A DNA stretch of 64,000 nt from an uncultured Lachnospiraceae bacterium (GCA_947630595.1 CANRIG010000005.1:1-64000); one strand, 5' to 3'; counted from the first letter of the stretch, positions 36,448-45,137 are shown. The notes: generated by a model not told the origin, from the sequence alone. A program made the numbers and translations.

Positions 36448-37941
36448 TTATTCACCGGTCAGATCGTATTTGACCACGTTCATCCGCACGCGGCCGGAGG
36501 CGAAGAAGGACACGCCCTGCGCTTCCTGCCCCGTGAACACGGTCGCCGTCACTACCTTTTCCCCGTCGTTTACGAACACCTCCACGCTGAAGCGGTCCAG
36601 GATGATGCGCAGCTTCAGCCGGCCGTTCTCCGACTTCACCTCGCTGCGGCGCTGGTGAATCACAGCCCTGCGGGAACCGGAGAATTTGCGGTCGATCTTC
36701 AGGATATGCTCCTGCGGACGGTAGCTGAGTCCGGTGTGGTAGCGCTCGTTCTGCGCGAAGCGGACTGCAAATTTTTTGTATACTTCCTCGCCGTCCGCGC
36801 TCAGCTCGATCTCGAGGTCCAGCCGCCGGCCCTCAATCCCGTCCAGCCGGATCGTGTCCGTGAAAACCACGTCCTCATAGCTGACCTTGTTGCGGCGCAG
36901 CGCGTCGAGCTCGCGGAGCGGGCGCTGGTACAGGCGGCCGTTCTTCACGGAGAGCTCCCGCGGAAGGCTCATCTGCCCGAACCATTTCTGCTCATTTTTC
37001 TGACCCTGCAGGCCGCAGGTATCCCAGTTCTGCATCCAGCCGATCATCACCCGCCTGCCGTCGGGGGTCAGCACGGTCTGCGGCGCATAAAAGTCGATCC
37101 CGTAGTCGATCGCCTGGTTGTGTTCTTCAGTGAAGGTCTCAGTCTCCTCGTCGTAGGTCCCGATCAGGCACAGGGTGCCGTTGCCGTTGTGGTACTCGAG
37201 CCCCTCCGGCAGCATGTCCTGAGGACTCGTGAGCAGCACCTGTTTGCCGTCGAGCGGGAAGAAATCCGGGCACTCCCACATCAGGCCGTAGCGGTTGCGG
37301 TTTGCAACCAGCACCTTCTCAAACTTCCAGGAAAATCCGTCCGGGCTGCTGTAGAGCAGAATCTGGCCGCTGCCGTCGGCCGGGCGGTTCCCGATCACGC
37401 AGCGGTAGGTGCCGTCTGACGCCTTCCACACCTTGGGGTCGCGGAAATCATAGCAGCTGCTGCCCTCCGGGATGTCCTTCGCATCCAGCACCGGATTGCC
37501 GGCGTATTTTTCATAGTTCGTCCCGTCTCCCACCGCAAGGCACTGCGTCTGCAGCTCCAGGCTGGGACCGTCCAGCTGCGGCATCCGCAGCACGCCGGTG
37601 TACATCAGCAGCTGTCTGCCGTCCTCCAGCTCGACCGCACTGCCGCTGAAGCACCCGTCCCGGTCGTACGGAGCGTCCGGCGCAAGCGCCGCCGGAAGGT
37701 ACTCCCAGTGCAGCAGGTCTTTGCTCACGGCATGCCCCCAGTGCATCGGGCCCCAGTAGGTAGCGTACGGGTGGTATTGGTAAAACATGTGGTATTTCCC
37801 CTGGTAATAAGAAAATCCGTTCGGATCATTCGTCCATCCGACACGGGTAGACAGATGAAACGCGGGCCTTTCTTCCGCTGTAATCATTTGGTCTGTCGCT
37901 TCTTCATATCTTCTGGCTTCACGCAACGTCTGGCTAATCAT
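36448..37941 (-). CDS. GH32 beta-fructosidase (sucrose-6-phosphate hydrolase type)
   Basis: A 497-residue cytosolic glycosidase of the invertase family, cleaving beta-fructosides such as sucrose(-6-phosphate) or short fructans. The nucleophile is D39 in WTNDPNG; RDPK and the acid glutamate in ECPDFF follow, then a C-terminal beta-sandwich with SVEVFVND. No signal peptide. CTGAGGAGGTG precedes the start at 37941. No phosphotransferase gene is nearby, so import of the substrate is more likely through the neighbouring LplBC system. It is divergent from a LacI gene, its probable regulator. Confidence 0.9.
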   Translation of the reverse strand: MISQTLREARRYEEATDQMITAEERPAFHLSTRVGWTNDPNGFSYYQGKYHMFYQYHPYATYWGPMHWGHAVSKDLLHWEYLPAALAPDAPYDRDGCFSGSAVELEDGRQLLMYTGVLRMPQLDGPSLELQTQCLAVGDGTNYEKYAGNPVLDAKDIPEGSSCYDFRDPKVWKASDGTYRCVIGNRPADGSGQILLYSSPDGFSWKFEKVLVANRNRYGLMWECPDFFPLDGKQVLLTSPQDMLPEGLEYHNGNGTLCLIGTYDEETETFTEEHNQAIDYGIDFYAPQTVLTPDGRRVMIGWMQNWDTCGLQGQKNEQKWFGQMSLPRELSVKNGRLYQRPLRELDALRRNKVSYEDVVFTDTIRLDGIEGRRLDLEIELSADGEEVYKKFAVRFAQNERYHTGLSYRPQEHILKIDRKFSGSRRAVIHQRRSEVKSENGRLKLRIILDRFSVEVFVNDGEKVVTATVFTGQEAQGVSFFASGRVRMNVVKYDLTGE

Positions 37942-38362
37942 CTGACACCTCCTCAGGTTAATCACTGCATAAGTCACAGGCTGCACGGAGCGCTGTTTCC
38001 GCCGTCCGTCTCAGTATTAACAATGTAACATGCTTTCATTTCGCAGTCAACGTTTTTCAAAGGTTTTCCGGCGTTTTTTTGTCATTTGTAAATATCCGTT
38101 TTTTACCGCAGACAAATAACATCAAAATTCGAGGCATTTATCATCCGTTTTTCGTAAACATATCGTCCTTGTTTCTTTTTATATGGAAAAGTTTATCAAT
38201 TTAAAGTCTTTTCTGTCTTAATTTGTCTGCAATGCGTTATTGTTTGCGTCAGTTTACAGATTTTTTATATTTTTTACATTTGACACATCCCCGTGCGTTC
38301 ATATATAATAATTTATAAAGCAGTACCCATGTGAAATACAGATAATTCAAGGAGAAACAGAT
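37942..38362. other. Divergent control region between GH32 and LacI genes
   Basis: Holds a weak minus-strand promoter TTGACT (38044-38049)/TACATT (38022-38027) and the LacI promoter. An exact 10-bp inverted pair, GCAGACAAAT (38108-38117) and ATTTGTCTGC (38221-38230), could be two half operators for looping. No gene. Confidence 0.5.
38280..38309 (+). promoter_or_regulatory. Predicted promoter of the LacI family gene
   Basis: TTGACA (38280-38285), 18-base spacer, TATAAT (38304-38309), 54 bases before the start codon. It shares a 17-base -35 context with the YesL promoter. Confidence 0.8.
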
Positions 38363-39511
38363 ATGGCAGGAAAAGTTACCATTCAGGACATTGCGGACGC
38401 GCTCGGGCTCTCGAGAAATACGGTGTCCAAGGCGATCAACAATACCGGCATTCTCGCCGACACGACCAGAGAAAGGATTCTGCAGAAAGCGGTCGAGATG
38501 GGCTACAAGCAGTTTTCCTACGTGACTTTTATCAATGCCAAGCACTCCGTGAAGGCCAGGCTGTCGCTCCCGGCCGGGCAGCCGGAGAAGGCGAACGCCG
38601 GACTGATTCCCGAAAACTCCTTTATGCAGAGCTTTAAGGTGCGCTCCTCCGCGGAGCCCGGGGTGATCGCCATGCTCTCCGTCGGCCTGCTGGGCAGCGC
38701 CCATTTTGCATCCACCATGGTGGACAAATTCCAGATGGAGCTGTCCCTGCTGGGATATGAGCTCGTCATGTACCGCATCGGTCCGAACCATCTGACCAGC
38801 CTGACCCTGCCCTCCCCCATCACGCGCGAGACGGTCGCCGGCATCATCTGCTTTGAGATTTTCGACCGCGATTACAGCAACATGCTCTGCGACTGCGGGA
38901 TTCCGATCCTGTTTGTGGATTCCCCGGTCTCCCCCTGCGACAGCACGCTCAGGGCGGACCGGCTGCTCATGGAAAACCGCTCCAACATCTATCTGCTCAT
39001 CCAGGAGATGCAGCGGCGCGGCCGGCAGCGCATCGGCTTCATCGGCAATCCGTACCACTGCCTGTCCTTCTTCGAGCGCTACATGGCCTATCTCGAGGCG
39101 CTGCACATGACGGGCCTGCCCATATCGGAGGATTCCTGCATTCTGCGCAATCCGGTTTCCGGTGTGCCGACCGCCGAAGAATTTCAGAACTATCTGGCGA
39201 AGCGCCTGGGCGCCATGAAGGAGCTTCCAGAGATTTTTCTGTGCGCCAACGACTTCCTGGCGCTCGACGTCATGCAGGCGCTGAGCACTCTGGGACTCTC
39301 CGTCCCCGACGACGTATGGCTCTGCGGCTTCGACGATTCCTCGGAATCACGGCTTGTCACTCCGCAGCTCACGACGATTCACATTCACAGCCAGATCATG
39401 GGCGTCACTGCGATACAGATTCTGATGTCCCGCATTGCGGAGCCCACCATGAACTACCGGACCGTATACACCGAGACGAATCTGATCTACCGGGCCTCCA
39501 CCGGGGACTGA
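38363..39511 (+). CDS. LacI family transcriptional regulator
   Basis: A 382-residue regulator. The helix-turn-helix VTIQDIADALGLSRNTVSKAIN is followed by hinge ERILQKAVEMGYKQF and a sensor domain with FIGNPYHCLSFFERYMAYLEAL and LCGFDDSSESRLVTPQLTTI. An insert of about 45 residues lies between hinge and sensor (residues 50-95). AAGGAG precedes the start. It is divergent from GH32 and probably controls it. Its 3' end overlaps the convergent methyltransferase gene by 25 bases. Confidence 0.88.
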   Translation: MAGKVTIQDIADALGLSRNTVSKAINNTGILADTTRERILQKAVEMGYKQFSYVTFINAKHSVKARLSLPAGQPEKANAGLIPENSFMQSFKVRSSAEPGVIAMLSVGLLGSAHFASTMVDKFQMELSLLGYELVMYRIGPNHLTSLTLPSPITRETVAGIICFEIFDRDYSNMLCDCGIPILFVDSPVSPCDSTLRADRLLMENRSNIYLLIQEMQRRGRQRIGFIGNPYHCLSFFERYMAYLEALHMTGLPISEDSCILRNPVSGVPTAEEFQNYLAKRLGAMKELPEIFLCANDFLALDVMQALSTLGLSVPDDVWLCGFDDSSESRLVTPQLTTIHIHSQIMGVTAIQILMSRIAEPTMNYRTVYTETNLIYRASTGD

Positions 39512-40443
39512 GCGGCTATATGGGGCCGCGCTCCGGTCAGGCGTCCGCCCGCCGCGGACATGGCCGGCGCAATCTTCCGCGCCCGCACAAAGATGCTCGG
39601 GCTCAGGTTCCAGGCCCTGCCCTGCAGCCGCTTTTCCAGCGCCGCCAGCCGGCCGGGCGAAACGAGCCGCTTGAGCGCTTCGTTCCGAAACAAAGAGACC
39701 GACAGCGTTTCTTCAATAAGAAAGCCGTTTCTCTGAAGCTGTTCACAGATATAGCCCGGGTGAAAATTGTAATAGATTTCGCCCTTGCGGGCGCTCGGAC
39801 GGCGGTCAAAGGGCGCAATGTTGGGCCGTCTCAGCAGCCAGCGGGAAATCTCCAGCAGATTCCGCTTGTTGGCAAACTCAAAAATGAAACAGCCGCCGTC
39901 GTGCAGCACCAGATTCACCTGCCGGAAGAAATCCGGCACATCCTCCACGTGATGCAGCACCCGCACGCACACGGCGTTGTCAAACTTCCTTCCCAGCCGC
40001 TCCAGCTCGTAGAGGTTCTGCGCGCGGCACTCCACCTGCTCCAGCCCCAGTGCTCTGACGCGCTCGCGGGCCTGTATCAGCAGATTTTCCGCATAGTCCG
40101 TCAGCAGCACACTGTCGCAGCGGCCGGCGTATTCGTTGACCAGCCGTCCGTAGCCCGCGCCGATTTCCAGGCAGCTTCCGGAGATGCGCCGCGCCAGCCG
40201 GCGCAGCGCGATGCGCTCCACGGCGTCCTCGTAGTCCCGCGTTCCGTCCGCCCAGAAAGCGGCATAATCGGTGTCGCTGTAGTTGCAGATGCGGTGCCCC
40301 AGCCGGTCGGTTGTGTTGGGGGAGGGAGAGGATGAGTTTCTTTCTGTATTCCATTTTGTGTTCTGTTTTGTACTTTGCTCTGTGTTTTGTTTTGGGTTAT
40401 GTTTTGCGTTTTGCTCTGTGTGTTTCTCTTTGAGTTTGTCCAT
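39487..40443 (-). CDS. SAM-dependent class I methyltransferase
   Basis: A 318-residue enzyme. Motif I CLEIGAGYGRLVNEYA and the later DNAVCVRVLHHVEDVPDFFRQ mark a UbiE-like Rossmann methyltransferase. The first 40 residues are a Lys/Gln/Asn/Thr-rich repeat (KQNTEQSTKQNTKWNTE) that looks like expanded low-complexity sequence and is probably disordered. It follows the D,D-carboxypeptidase gene by 45 bases on the same strand. The methyl acceptor is unknown. The 3' end overlaps the convergent LacI gene. Confidence 0.82.
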   Translation of the reverse strand: MDKLKEKHTEQNAKHNPKQNTEQSTKQNTKWNTERNSSSPSPNTTDRLGHRICNYSDTDYAAFWADGTRDYEDAVERIALRRLARRISGSCLEIGAGYGRLVNEYAGRCDSVLLTDYAENLLIQARERVRALGLEQVECRAQNLYELERLGRKFDNAVCVRVLHHVEDVPDFFRQVNLVLHDGGCFIFEFANKRNLLEISRWLLRRPNIAPFDRRPSARKGEIYYNFHPGYICEQLQRNGFLIEETLSVSLFRNEALKRLVSPGRLAALEKRLQGRAWNLSPSIFVRARKIAPAMSAAGGRLTGARPHIAAQSPVEAR

Positions 40444-40488
40444 AAAATGTTGTCCTTCTTTCTCTCCATGAGGGTTTTGCCCATCTCT

Positions 40489-41757
40489 TTACTCATCTTC
40501 CCACCAGTATTTTGTGTCCTGCGGATTGTCTGCTTCTGCCTCTGCCCCGATCTGGCTGTACACCTGCTCTGCGTCCAGAATGTGATACTGCTCCGTCTCA
40601 TGCGTCCCGGGCGCTTTTGCGGTCACCAGTATGTATTCCCTCCCTGCGACCTCCGCCAGGCTGGCCAGGCACTGGCCCGCCTCTTCGGTATAGCCGGTCT
40701 TGCCGCCGAGAATCCTTCCGCCGGTGACTTCCGCGCTGTCCATATACTGAAACATCGTGCTGACAAACGTGAACCCGTCCGGGTGCTGCCTTGTGGGCGG
40801 CACGCTGTATCTGCTGCCCGTAAACGCGGTTTTAAAGGCCGCGCTCTGCAGGGCATACCGCAGAAGAACCGAGAGATCCTGCACCGTGGAATAATGATCG
40901 GGGTCGTGCAGTCCCGTCGCATTACAGAAATGCGTATCGGCAAGCCCCAGTTCCTCCGCCTTTTGGTTCATCATCTCCACAAACGCGGCTTCCGAGCCCG
41001 CAATCCGGTACGCGAACGTCATGCAGCACTCCGCGCCGGACGGCAGGAGGATTCCGTACAGCAAGTCCCACAGCCGCGCGCGTTCTCCCGGCCAGAAACC
41101 CGCCATAGACGCGTCCTCCGCATACAGCTGCCCGAAAAAATCCTCCGGAACCGTAATCTCCTCGTCCAGATCCTCTGTGTTTTCGACCGCCAGAACCGCT
41201 GTCATGATCTTTGTAAGCGATGCCGGATAAATTCTTTCCTGCGCATTGTGCTCTGCAACCGTGACACCGGACGCACAGTCAACCAGGATTGCATACGGGC
41301 TGTAGAGCTGAGTCAGGTCTACGAAGAGATCTGGGACGTCGCCCTGCGGATTTCCCTGCATATCCGAAGCGGTTCTCTGCGAATTTTCGTGAATATCTGA
41401 GACAGTTCCCTGCGAATTTCCCTGAATGTCCACGTCAGTTCCCTGTGAACTTCCCTGAATATCCGAGACAGTTCCCCGCGAGCTTTCCCGAACATCCGCA
41501 TCCTCCCTCTGCAGAATTTCCCGGTCGTGATCGGATATCGATCCAGCGGTCTGCAGCCGGTCATCCGAAAATACGTCCCGGTTTTCTTCCTCCGCTTCCG
41601 GCCCGAGCACCAGCGGCGGCTCCAGCAGGGCCCGGAGCACCAGCCCGCAGCCCGAAATCAAAAGAACAATTGCCGCAATCAGAAAAAAGACATTTTTTGT
41701 GCGCCTTTGCTTTCTTCTGCGTCTGTAATTTCTTTCATATCCTCTGCTTTCTTCCAT
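40489..41757 (-). CDS. D-alanyl-D-alanine carboxypeptidase (PBP5/DacF family)
   Basis: A 422-residue membrane-anchored peptidase that removes terminal D-Ala from wall precursors. A basic N-terminus and one helix (about 22-44) are followed by a spacer. Catalytic motifs are SLTK (180-183), KTG (353-355) and, in the SxN position, SGA (240-242), where the usual Asn is replaced by Ala. Residues 92-141 are four to five 11-residue repeats (NSQGTVSDIQG-like; DNA 41335-41484). Start taken at 41757; 41769 is also possible. It follows a VanRS-like pair, which suggests a response to wall stress. Confidence 0.85.
   Translation of the reverse strand: MEESRGYERNYRRRRKQRRTKNVFFLIAAIVLLISGCGLVLRALLEPPLVLGPEAEEENRDVFSDDRLQTAGSISDHDREILQREDADVRESSRGTVSDIQGSSQGTDVDIQGNSQGTVSDIHENSQRTASDMQGNPQGDVPDLFVDLTQLYSPYAILVDCASGVTVAEHNAQERIYPASLTKIMTAVLAVENTEDLDEEITVPEDFFGQLYAEDASMAGFWPGERARLWDLLYGILLPSGAECCMTFAYRIAGSEAAFVEMMNQKAEELGLADTHFCNATGLHDPDHYSTVQDLSVLLRYALQSAAFKTAFTGSRYSVPPTRQHPDGFTFVSTMFQYMDSAEVTGGRILGGKTGYTEEAGQCLASLAEVAGREYILVTAKAPGTHETEQYHILDAEQVYSQIGAEAEADNPQDTKYWWEDE
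41335..41484. repeat. 33-bp coding repeats in the carboxypeptidase gene
   Basis: About four and a half units of 33 bp, encoding the 11-residue repeat before the catalytic domain. Units are diverged but clearly aligned (CTGTGAACTTCCCTGAATATC-like core, shortened here). Confidence 0.75.
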
Positions 41758-41949
41758 AAAAGTCACCATCCTCTTTTCTCTGTACACCTTTGTGTATCTG
41801 TATGGGCAGCGCTTTTGTGCGGCAGGGTCTTTTCCGTCGCATAAAAACAGCCCCCATTCAGCAGTTATTCTACCGAACAGGAGCCGCCTGTACTTTAACA
41901 TTCTGTTGTTTAAATCCTAAGGAAAGGTTAAGGAAGCATAGAGATTCCA

Positions 41950-43503
41950 CTAACGAACGCCGCTGGCTTTCTTTGTCGCTTCGGATGCTTCTACCCCTCC
42001 GGATGCCTCTGCTGCTTCGGATGCCTCTGCCGCTCCGGATGCCTTTTCTGCTCCGAATACCTTTTCTGCTTCGGATGCCTTTGGCACTTCGCATGCCTTT
42101 TCTGCTCCGAATACTTTCTCTGCTCCGAATACCTTTTCTGCTCCGAATACCTTTTCTGCCTCGCATGCCTTTTCTGCTCCGAATACCTTTTCTGCTTCGG
42201 ATGCCTTTGGTACTTCGCATGCCTTTTCTGCTCCGGATGCCTTTTCTGCTCCGAATACCTTTTCTGCTTCGGATGCCTTTGACACTTCGGATGCCTTTGG
42301 CACTCCGGATGCCTTTGACACTCCGGATGCCTTTGACACTCCGGATGCCTTTGACACTCCGGATGCCTTTGACACTCCGGATGCCTTTACCTCTCCGGAT
42401 GGCAGTGATACACAGAAAGTCGTCAGCTCGTCCGCGCTGTTTGCCGTGATGGCGCCGCCGTGCAGGGCGACAATCTCTTTCGCAATCGCCAGCCCCAGCC
42501 CAGCGCCCCCGGTGTTGCTCGTTCTGGCTTCGTCCAGGCGGAAAAATTTCTCAAATATGGAAGCCAGCTTTCCCGCGGGGATCGTCGGCCCCCTATTGCG
42601 AAAATAAATCCGCACCTCCCGCTCTGCGCTCTCCGTCCAGACGTCGATCTCCGTCTCCCGATAGCTGTAGGCGATCGCATTTTTCAAAATATTGTTGAAC
42701 ACCCGCGCCAGCCGGACGGAATCGCCGCAAATCGTCAGGTTTTCCGGCGTCCGCAGTCTGACGGTATTGCCGTGAGCGTTCAGGAGCGGATAAAATTCAT
42801 CGGTCATCTGCACCAGCATGTAGGAGAGGTCGATAGTTTCCTTCTCCAGCTCCACCTGCTGCAGATTGTAGCGCGTAATATCGAAAAACTCATTGATCAG
42901 CGTCTCCAGACGCCGCGCCTTGTCCAGCGCAATGCCCGCATACTTCGCTTTCTGCTCCGCCGGCATGTCCGGAGCCTCGTCCAGCAGGCTCAGGTAGCCG
43001 ATCACGGAGGTCAGCGGCGTCTTCAGGTCGTGCGCCAGATAGGTGATCAGGTCGTTTTTCCGCGCCGCCTCCTCTTTCAGCATCTGTTCATGGCGCCGCA
43101 TCATCGACCGGATCTCCGCCATCTGCTCAGAGACTTCCTCGTATTCCTTTTTCCATATGTCCTGACCCGTTCCCTCCTGCCGTATGGAAGCATGGATGCC
43201 CCGGCTTATCTCTGTGATCGCTTTTTTGCGCTCCGCTTTTGCATAAAAATAAGACACCGCAAACACAAGAAGCACCAGAAGTACGGCGGCCGCGCACAGA
43301 AACGCAATGAGAATGCTTTTCACATAGGGCCAGAAAGGCTCCCGCACAAGCATTTCCTGCCCCTCGGATATTTCCCAGTGATCCCGCATACAGCTTTCCA
43401 TAAACCAGTCGAGGAAAAATCCGTTAAGCGCATGATCCACAAAATAATAGACGGAATCGAACAACAGGACAAAGCCTGCGCACGCCAGGATCAGTTTTAT
43501 CAT
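41950..43503 (-). CDS. VanS-like sensor histidine kinase with 23 hexapeptide repeats
   Basis: A 517-residue kinase. Two helices (about 3-22 and 62-87) enclose a short outer loop of 40 residues, then phosphoacceptor H158 in YLAHDLKTPLTSVIGYLSLL, as in VanS kinases, and an ATPase domain with NNILKNAIAY, IPAGKLASIFEKFFR and GGAGLGLAIAKEIV. Residues 373-510 are 23 hexapeptides (KASGVS, KVFGAE, KASEAE and variants), ending KKASGVR. Such a tail is not part of the family. Start at 43503, ten bases after its response-regulator gene; the longer open frame overlaps that gene. Confidence 0.88.
   Translation of the reverse strand: MIKLILACAGFVLLFDSVYYFVDHALNGFFLDWFMESCMRDHWEISEGQEMLVREPFWPYVKSILIAFLCAAAVLLVLLVFAVSYFYAKAERKKAITEISRGIHASIRQEGTGQDIWKKEYEEVSEQMAEIRSMMRRHEQMLKEEAARKNDLITYLAHDLKTPLTSVIGYLSLLDEAPDMPAEQKAKYAGIALDKARRLETLINEFFDITRYNLQQVELEKETIDLSYMLVQMTDEFYPLLNAHGNTVRLRTPENLTICGDSVRLARVFNNILKNAIAYSYRETEIDVWTESAEREVRIYFRNRGPTIPAGKLASIFEKFFRLDEARTSNTGGAGLGLAIAKEIVALHGGAITANSADELTTFCVSLPSGEVKASGVSKASGVSKASGVSKASGVSKASGVPKASEVSKASEAEKVFGAEKASGAEKACEVPKASEAEKVFGAEKACEAEKVFGAEKVFGAEKVFGAEKACEVPKASEAEKVFGAEKASGAAEASEAAEASGGVEASEATKKASGVR
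41974..42387. repeat. 23 x 18-bp coding minisatellite
   Basis: Twenty-three in-frame 18-bp units (core TCCGGATGCCTTTG on the plus strand) with no frame breaks. The pattern of KASGVS copies at one end and mixed KVFGAE/KACEVP/KASEAE blocks at the other shows block duplication. Confidence 0.92.
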
Positions 43504-43513
43504 TATCCTGCCC

Positions 43514-44212
43514 TTAGATTTCAATTTTATACCCGCACCCCCAGACCGTCTTAATGTATTTCGGCTCTTCAAAAGAATCCCCCATCTTCTCGCGCAGATG
43601 CCGGATATGAACCGTGATCGTATTGCTGCTTTTGCTGAAATATTCATCACCCCATATCCGGTGGAACAGTTCCTCGGAGCTGACTACCTTCCCTTTCTGC
43701 TCGCACAAGATACGAAGAATCGAAAACTCCGTGGGCGTGAGCGGCAGCGGCTTTTCATTCAGAAGGCATTCATGCGTCCGAATATTCATAACGAGTCCCG
43801 CATGCTCCAGAATCTCCTCCTGCCGTTCCTCCTCCGGCGTATTGTATCGCTTGTACCGCCGAAGCTGCGCCTTCACCCGCGCCACCAGCTCCAGCGGCAG
43901 AAACGGCTTGGTGATATAGTCGTCCGCGCCCAGAGCCAGCCCGGTAATCTTGTCGGTCGCCTCCCCTTTTGCCGTGAGCATAATGATCGGATAACGGTGA
44001 TTTTCGCGGATCTTTTGGCAAATCTGCAGCCCGCTCATGCCCGGAAGCATAATATCCAGAATTGCCAAATCCAGAGTTTCTTTTTCGATGCAGGTCAGAG
44101 CGTCCTTCGCCGTGTAGCATTTGAAAACGGTAAAGTTCTCGTTCTCAAGGAAAAGCGCCACCAGGTCTGCAATCTCTTTTTCGTCGTCCACAATCAGTAT
44201 TTTATCTGCCAT
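43514..44212 (-). CDS. VanR-like response regulator (OmpR family)
   Basis: A 232-residue regulator. Receiver with VDDE (8-11), phospho-site D53 in ILDIMLPG and the conserved lysine in ADDYITKPF, then a winged-helix DNA-binding domain with LTPTEFSILRILCEQKGKVVS and VHIRHLREKMGD. GGGGGAGCGAT precedes the start. It leads an operon with the VanS-like kinase, and probably the carboxypeptidase. No D-Ala-D-Lac or D-Ala-D-Ser ligase gene is near, so this is not a vancomycin-resistance cluster in this window. Confidence 0.92.
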   Translation of the reverse strand: MADKILIVDDEKEIADLVALFLENENFTVFKCYTAKDALTCIEKETLDLAILDIMLPGMSGLQICQKIRENHRYPIIMLTAKGEATDKITGLALGADDYITKPFLPLELVARVKAQLRRYKRYNTPEEERQEEILEHAGLVMNIRTHECLLNEKPLPLTPTEFSILRILCEQKGKVVSSEELFHRIWGDEYFSKSSNTITVHIRHLREKMGDSFEEPKYIKTVWGCGYKIEI

Positions 44213-44311
44213 ATCGCTCCCCCATTCCTGCAAGTAATTTATTTTATCAGATTCGGAGAGACGGTTTATGGAGATTTCAATGAGAATTTATTAAGCTTTT
44301 ATTAAGGCATC

Positions 44312-44357
44312 TAAAAACCCCTGAAAACATCCATTTTGCAGGATTTTCAGGGGTTCC
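44312..44357 (-). terminator. Terminator after the UPF0175/DUF3368 pair
   Basis: AACCCCTGAAAA and TTTTCAGGGGTT arms with a ~16-base loop; TTTTT follows on the minus strand. A near copy ends the tsf operon at about 49740-49785. Confidence 0.75.
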
Positions 44358-44430
44358 TTTCACTATGAAATTAAATCCTTTCATTTCCGGTCATACGGCT
44401 GTTACTGATCTCCAATCATTACCCGCCATT

Positions 44431-44668
44431 TTACTTTTCTCCCGCCTGCTCCAATATCATTCTTTCCAAGTCACTGCTGATGTAAAACCCTTTTTGTTTC
44501 ATCTCTGAAATCACCGGCAAAATCGTTTTAAGTATCCTCTTTTGCCGTCACTTCCGCAAATACTGCCTGCGGAATTATAATCTCTCCATATAATTCCTTT
44601 AATATATCCAGCCTGTTAATTTTGCATAAGACGATCAGTGGGGTGGAATTAACGATCACCCTACGCAT
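44431..44668 (-). pseudogene. DUF3368 PIN-like toxin, broken by internal deletion
   Basis: The ATG at 44666-44668 overlaps the UPF0175 stop. Translation gives MRRVIVNSTPLIVLCKINRL and LKELYGEIIIPQAVFAEVTA, the N-terminus of DUF3368 toxins, then a stop at 44528-44530. In another frame the following bases encode ILPVISEMKQKGFYISSDL... AGEK and a stop at 44431, the family's C-terminus. Only about 78 codons remain of a usual ~155, so the middle, with conserved acidic residues, is deleted. The toxin should be inactive. Seen directly by translation; family from recognition. Confidence 0.8.
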
Positions 44669-44915
44669 TATTCAATTCCTCCATAAACTCTGCTCTATCG
44701 TCATAATGAAATATTGAAATACGATTCTCTCCCAGATATGCTATGAATTCTTCTTCGGTCATCCCGGCTATCTGTGCACAATATCCGATGGAAACCCCGC
44801 TCTGGGAATAATAGCCTAAAGCGACCGCGCGTCTCGCAAATCTGCCTGCTTCTTCCGGCGTCATATGTGTATCATATATTACCGCATCCGGTATATCTAT
44901 CGCTACCTGACACAT
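44661..44915 (-). CDS. UPF0175 family antitoxin-like protein
   Basis: An 84-residue protein with the family pattern: a beta start (CQVAIDIPDAVIYD), then EEAGRFARRAVALGYYSQSGVSIGYCAQIAGMTEEEFIAYLGE, a small helical DNA-binding fold. Start at 44915 after GAAGGAGGG. UPF0175 proteins usually precede a DUF3368 PIN-like toxin; here the remains of that toxin follow directly. The antitoxin itself seems intact. Confidence 0.82.
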   Translation of the reverse strand: MCQVAIDIPDAVIYDTHMTPEEAGRFARRAVALGYYSQSGVSIGYCAQIAGMTEEEFIAYLGENRISIFHYDDRAEFMEELNNA

Positions 44916-45031
44916 AAAATCCCTCCTTCGCACAAAATCATTTATTTCCCTGTCTTTTATATCATATTACTTTATGAACTTTCTTGCAATTAGTTTGTTC
45001 AGTCCTTCCTTATTTTAGCCACCGGAAATGC

Positions 45032-45081
45032 TTGACATGCACGAAACGATTATGCTATATTTTAGTTAGTTATTGCTAACT
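45032..45081 (+). promoter_or_regulatory. Promoter with DtxR-like operator for the HMA gene
   Basis: TTGACA (45032-45037), 18-base spacer, TATATT (45056-45061), then AGTTAG-TTATTG-CTAACT (45064-45081), an inverted repeat over the likely transcription start. TTAG...CTAA sites of this shape bind DtxR/MntR-type metal repressors. Confidence 0.6.
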
Positions 45082-45137
45082 TGCAACTTTACACTACTTT
45101 ACCAGCCAAGCAAAATGTCCGGCGAAAGGAGAACACA

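Noticed and set aside
41790..42449. A 219-residue repeat protein (LRMP repeats) on the plus strand
   Set aside because: It is antisense to the hexapeptide repeats of the VanS-like kinase and has no ribosome site; 18-bp repeats keep all frames open.
40489..44212. Vancomycin resistance cluster
   Set aside because: Only VanRS-like and a D,D-carboxypeptidase are present; no D-Lac/D-Ser ligase, VanH, VanX or VanT is seen.
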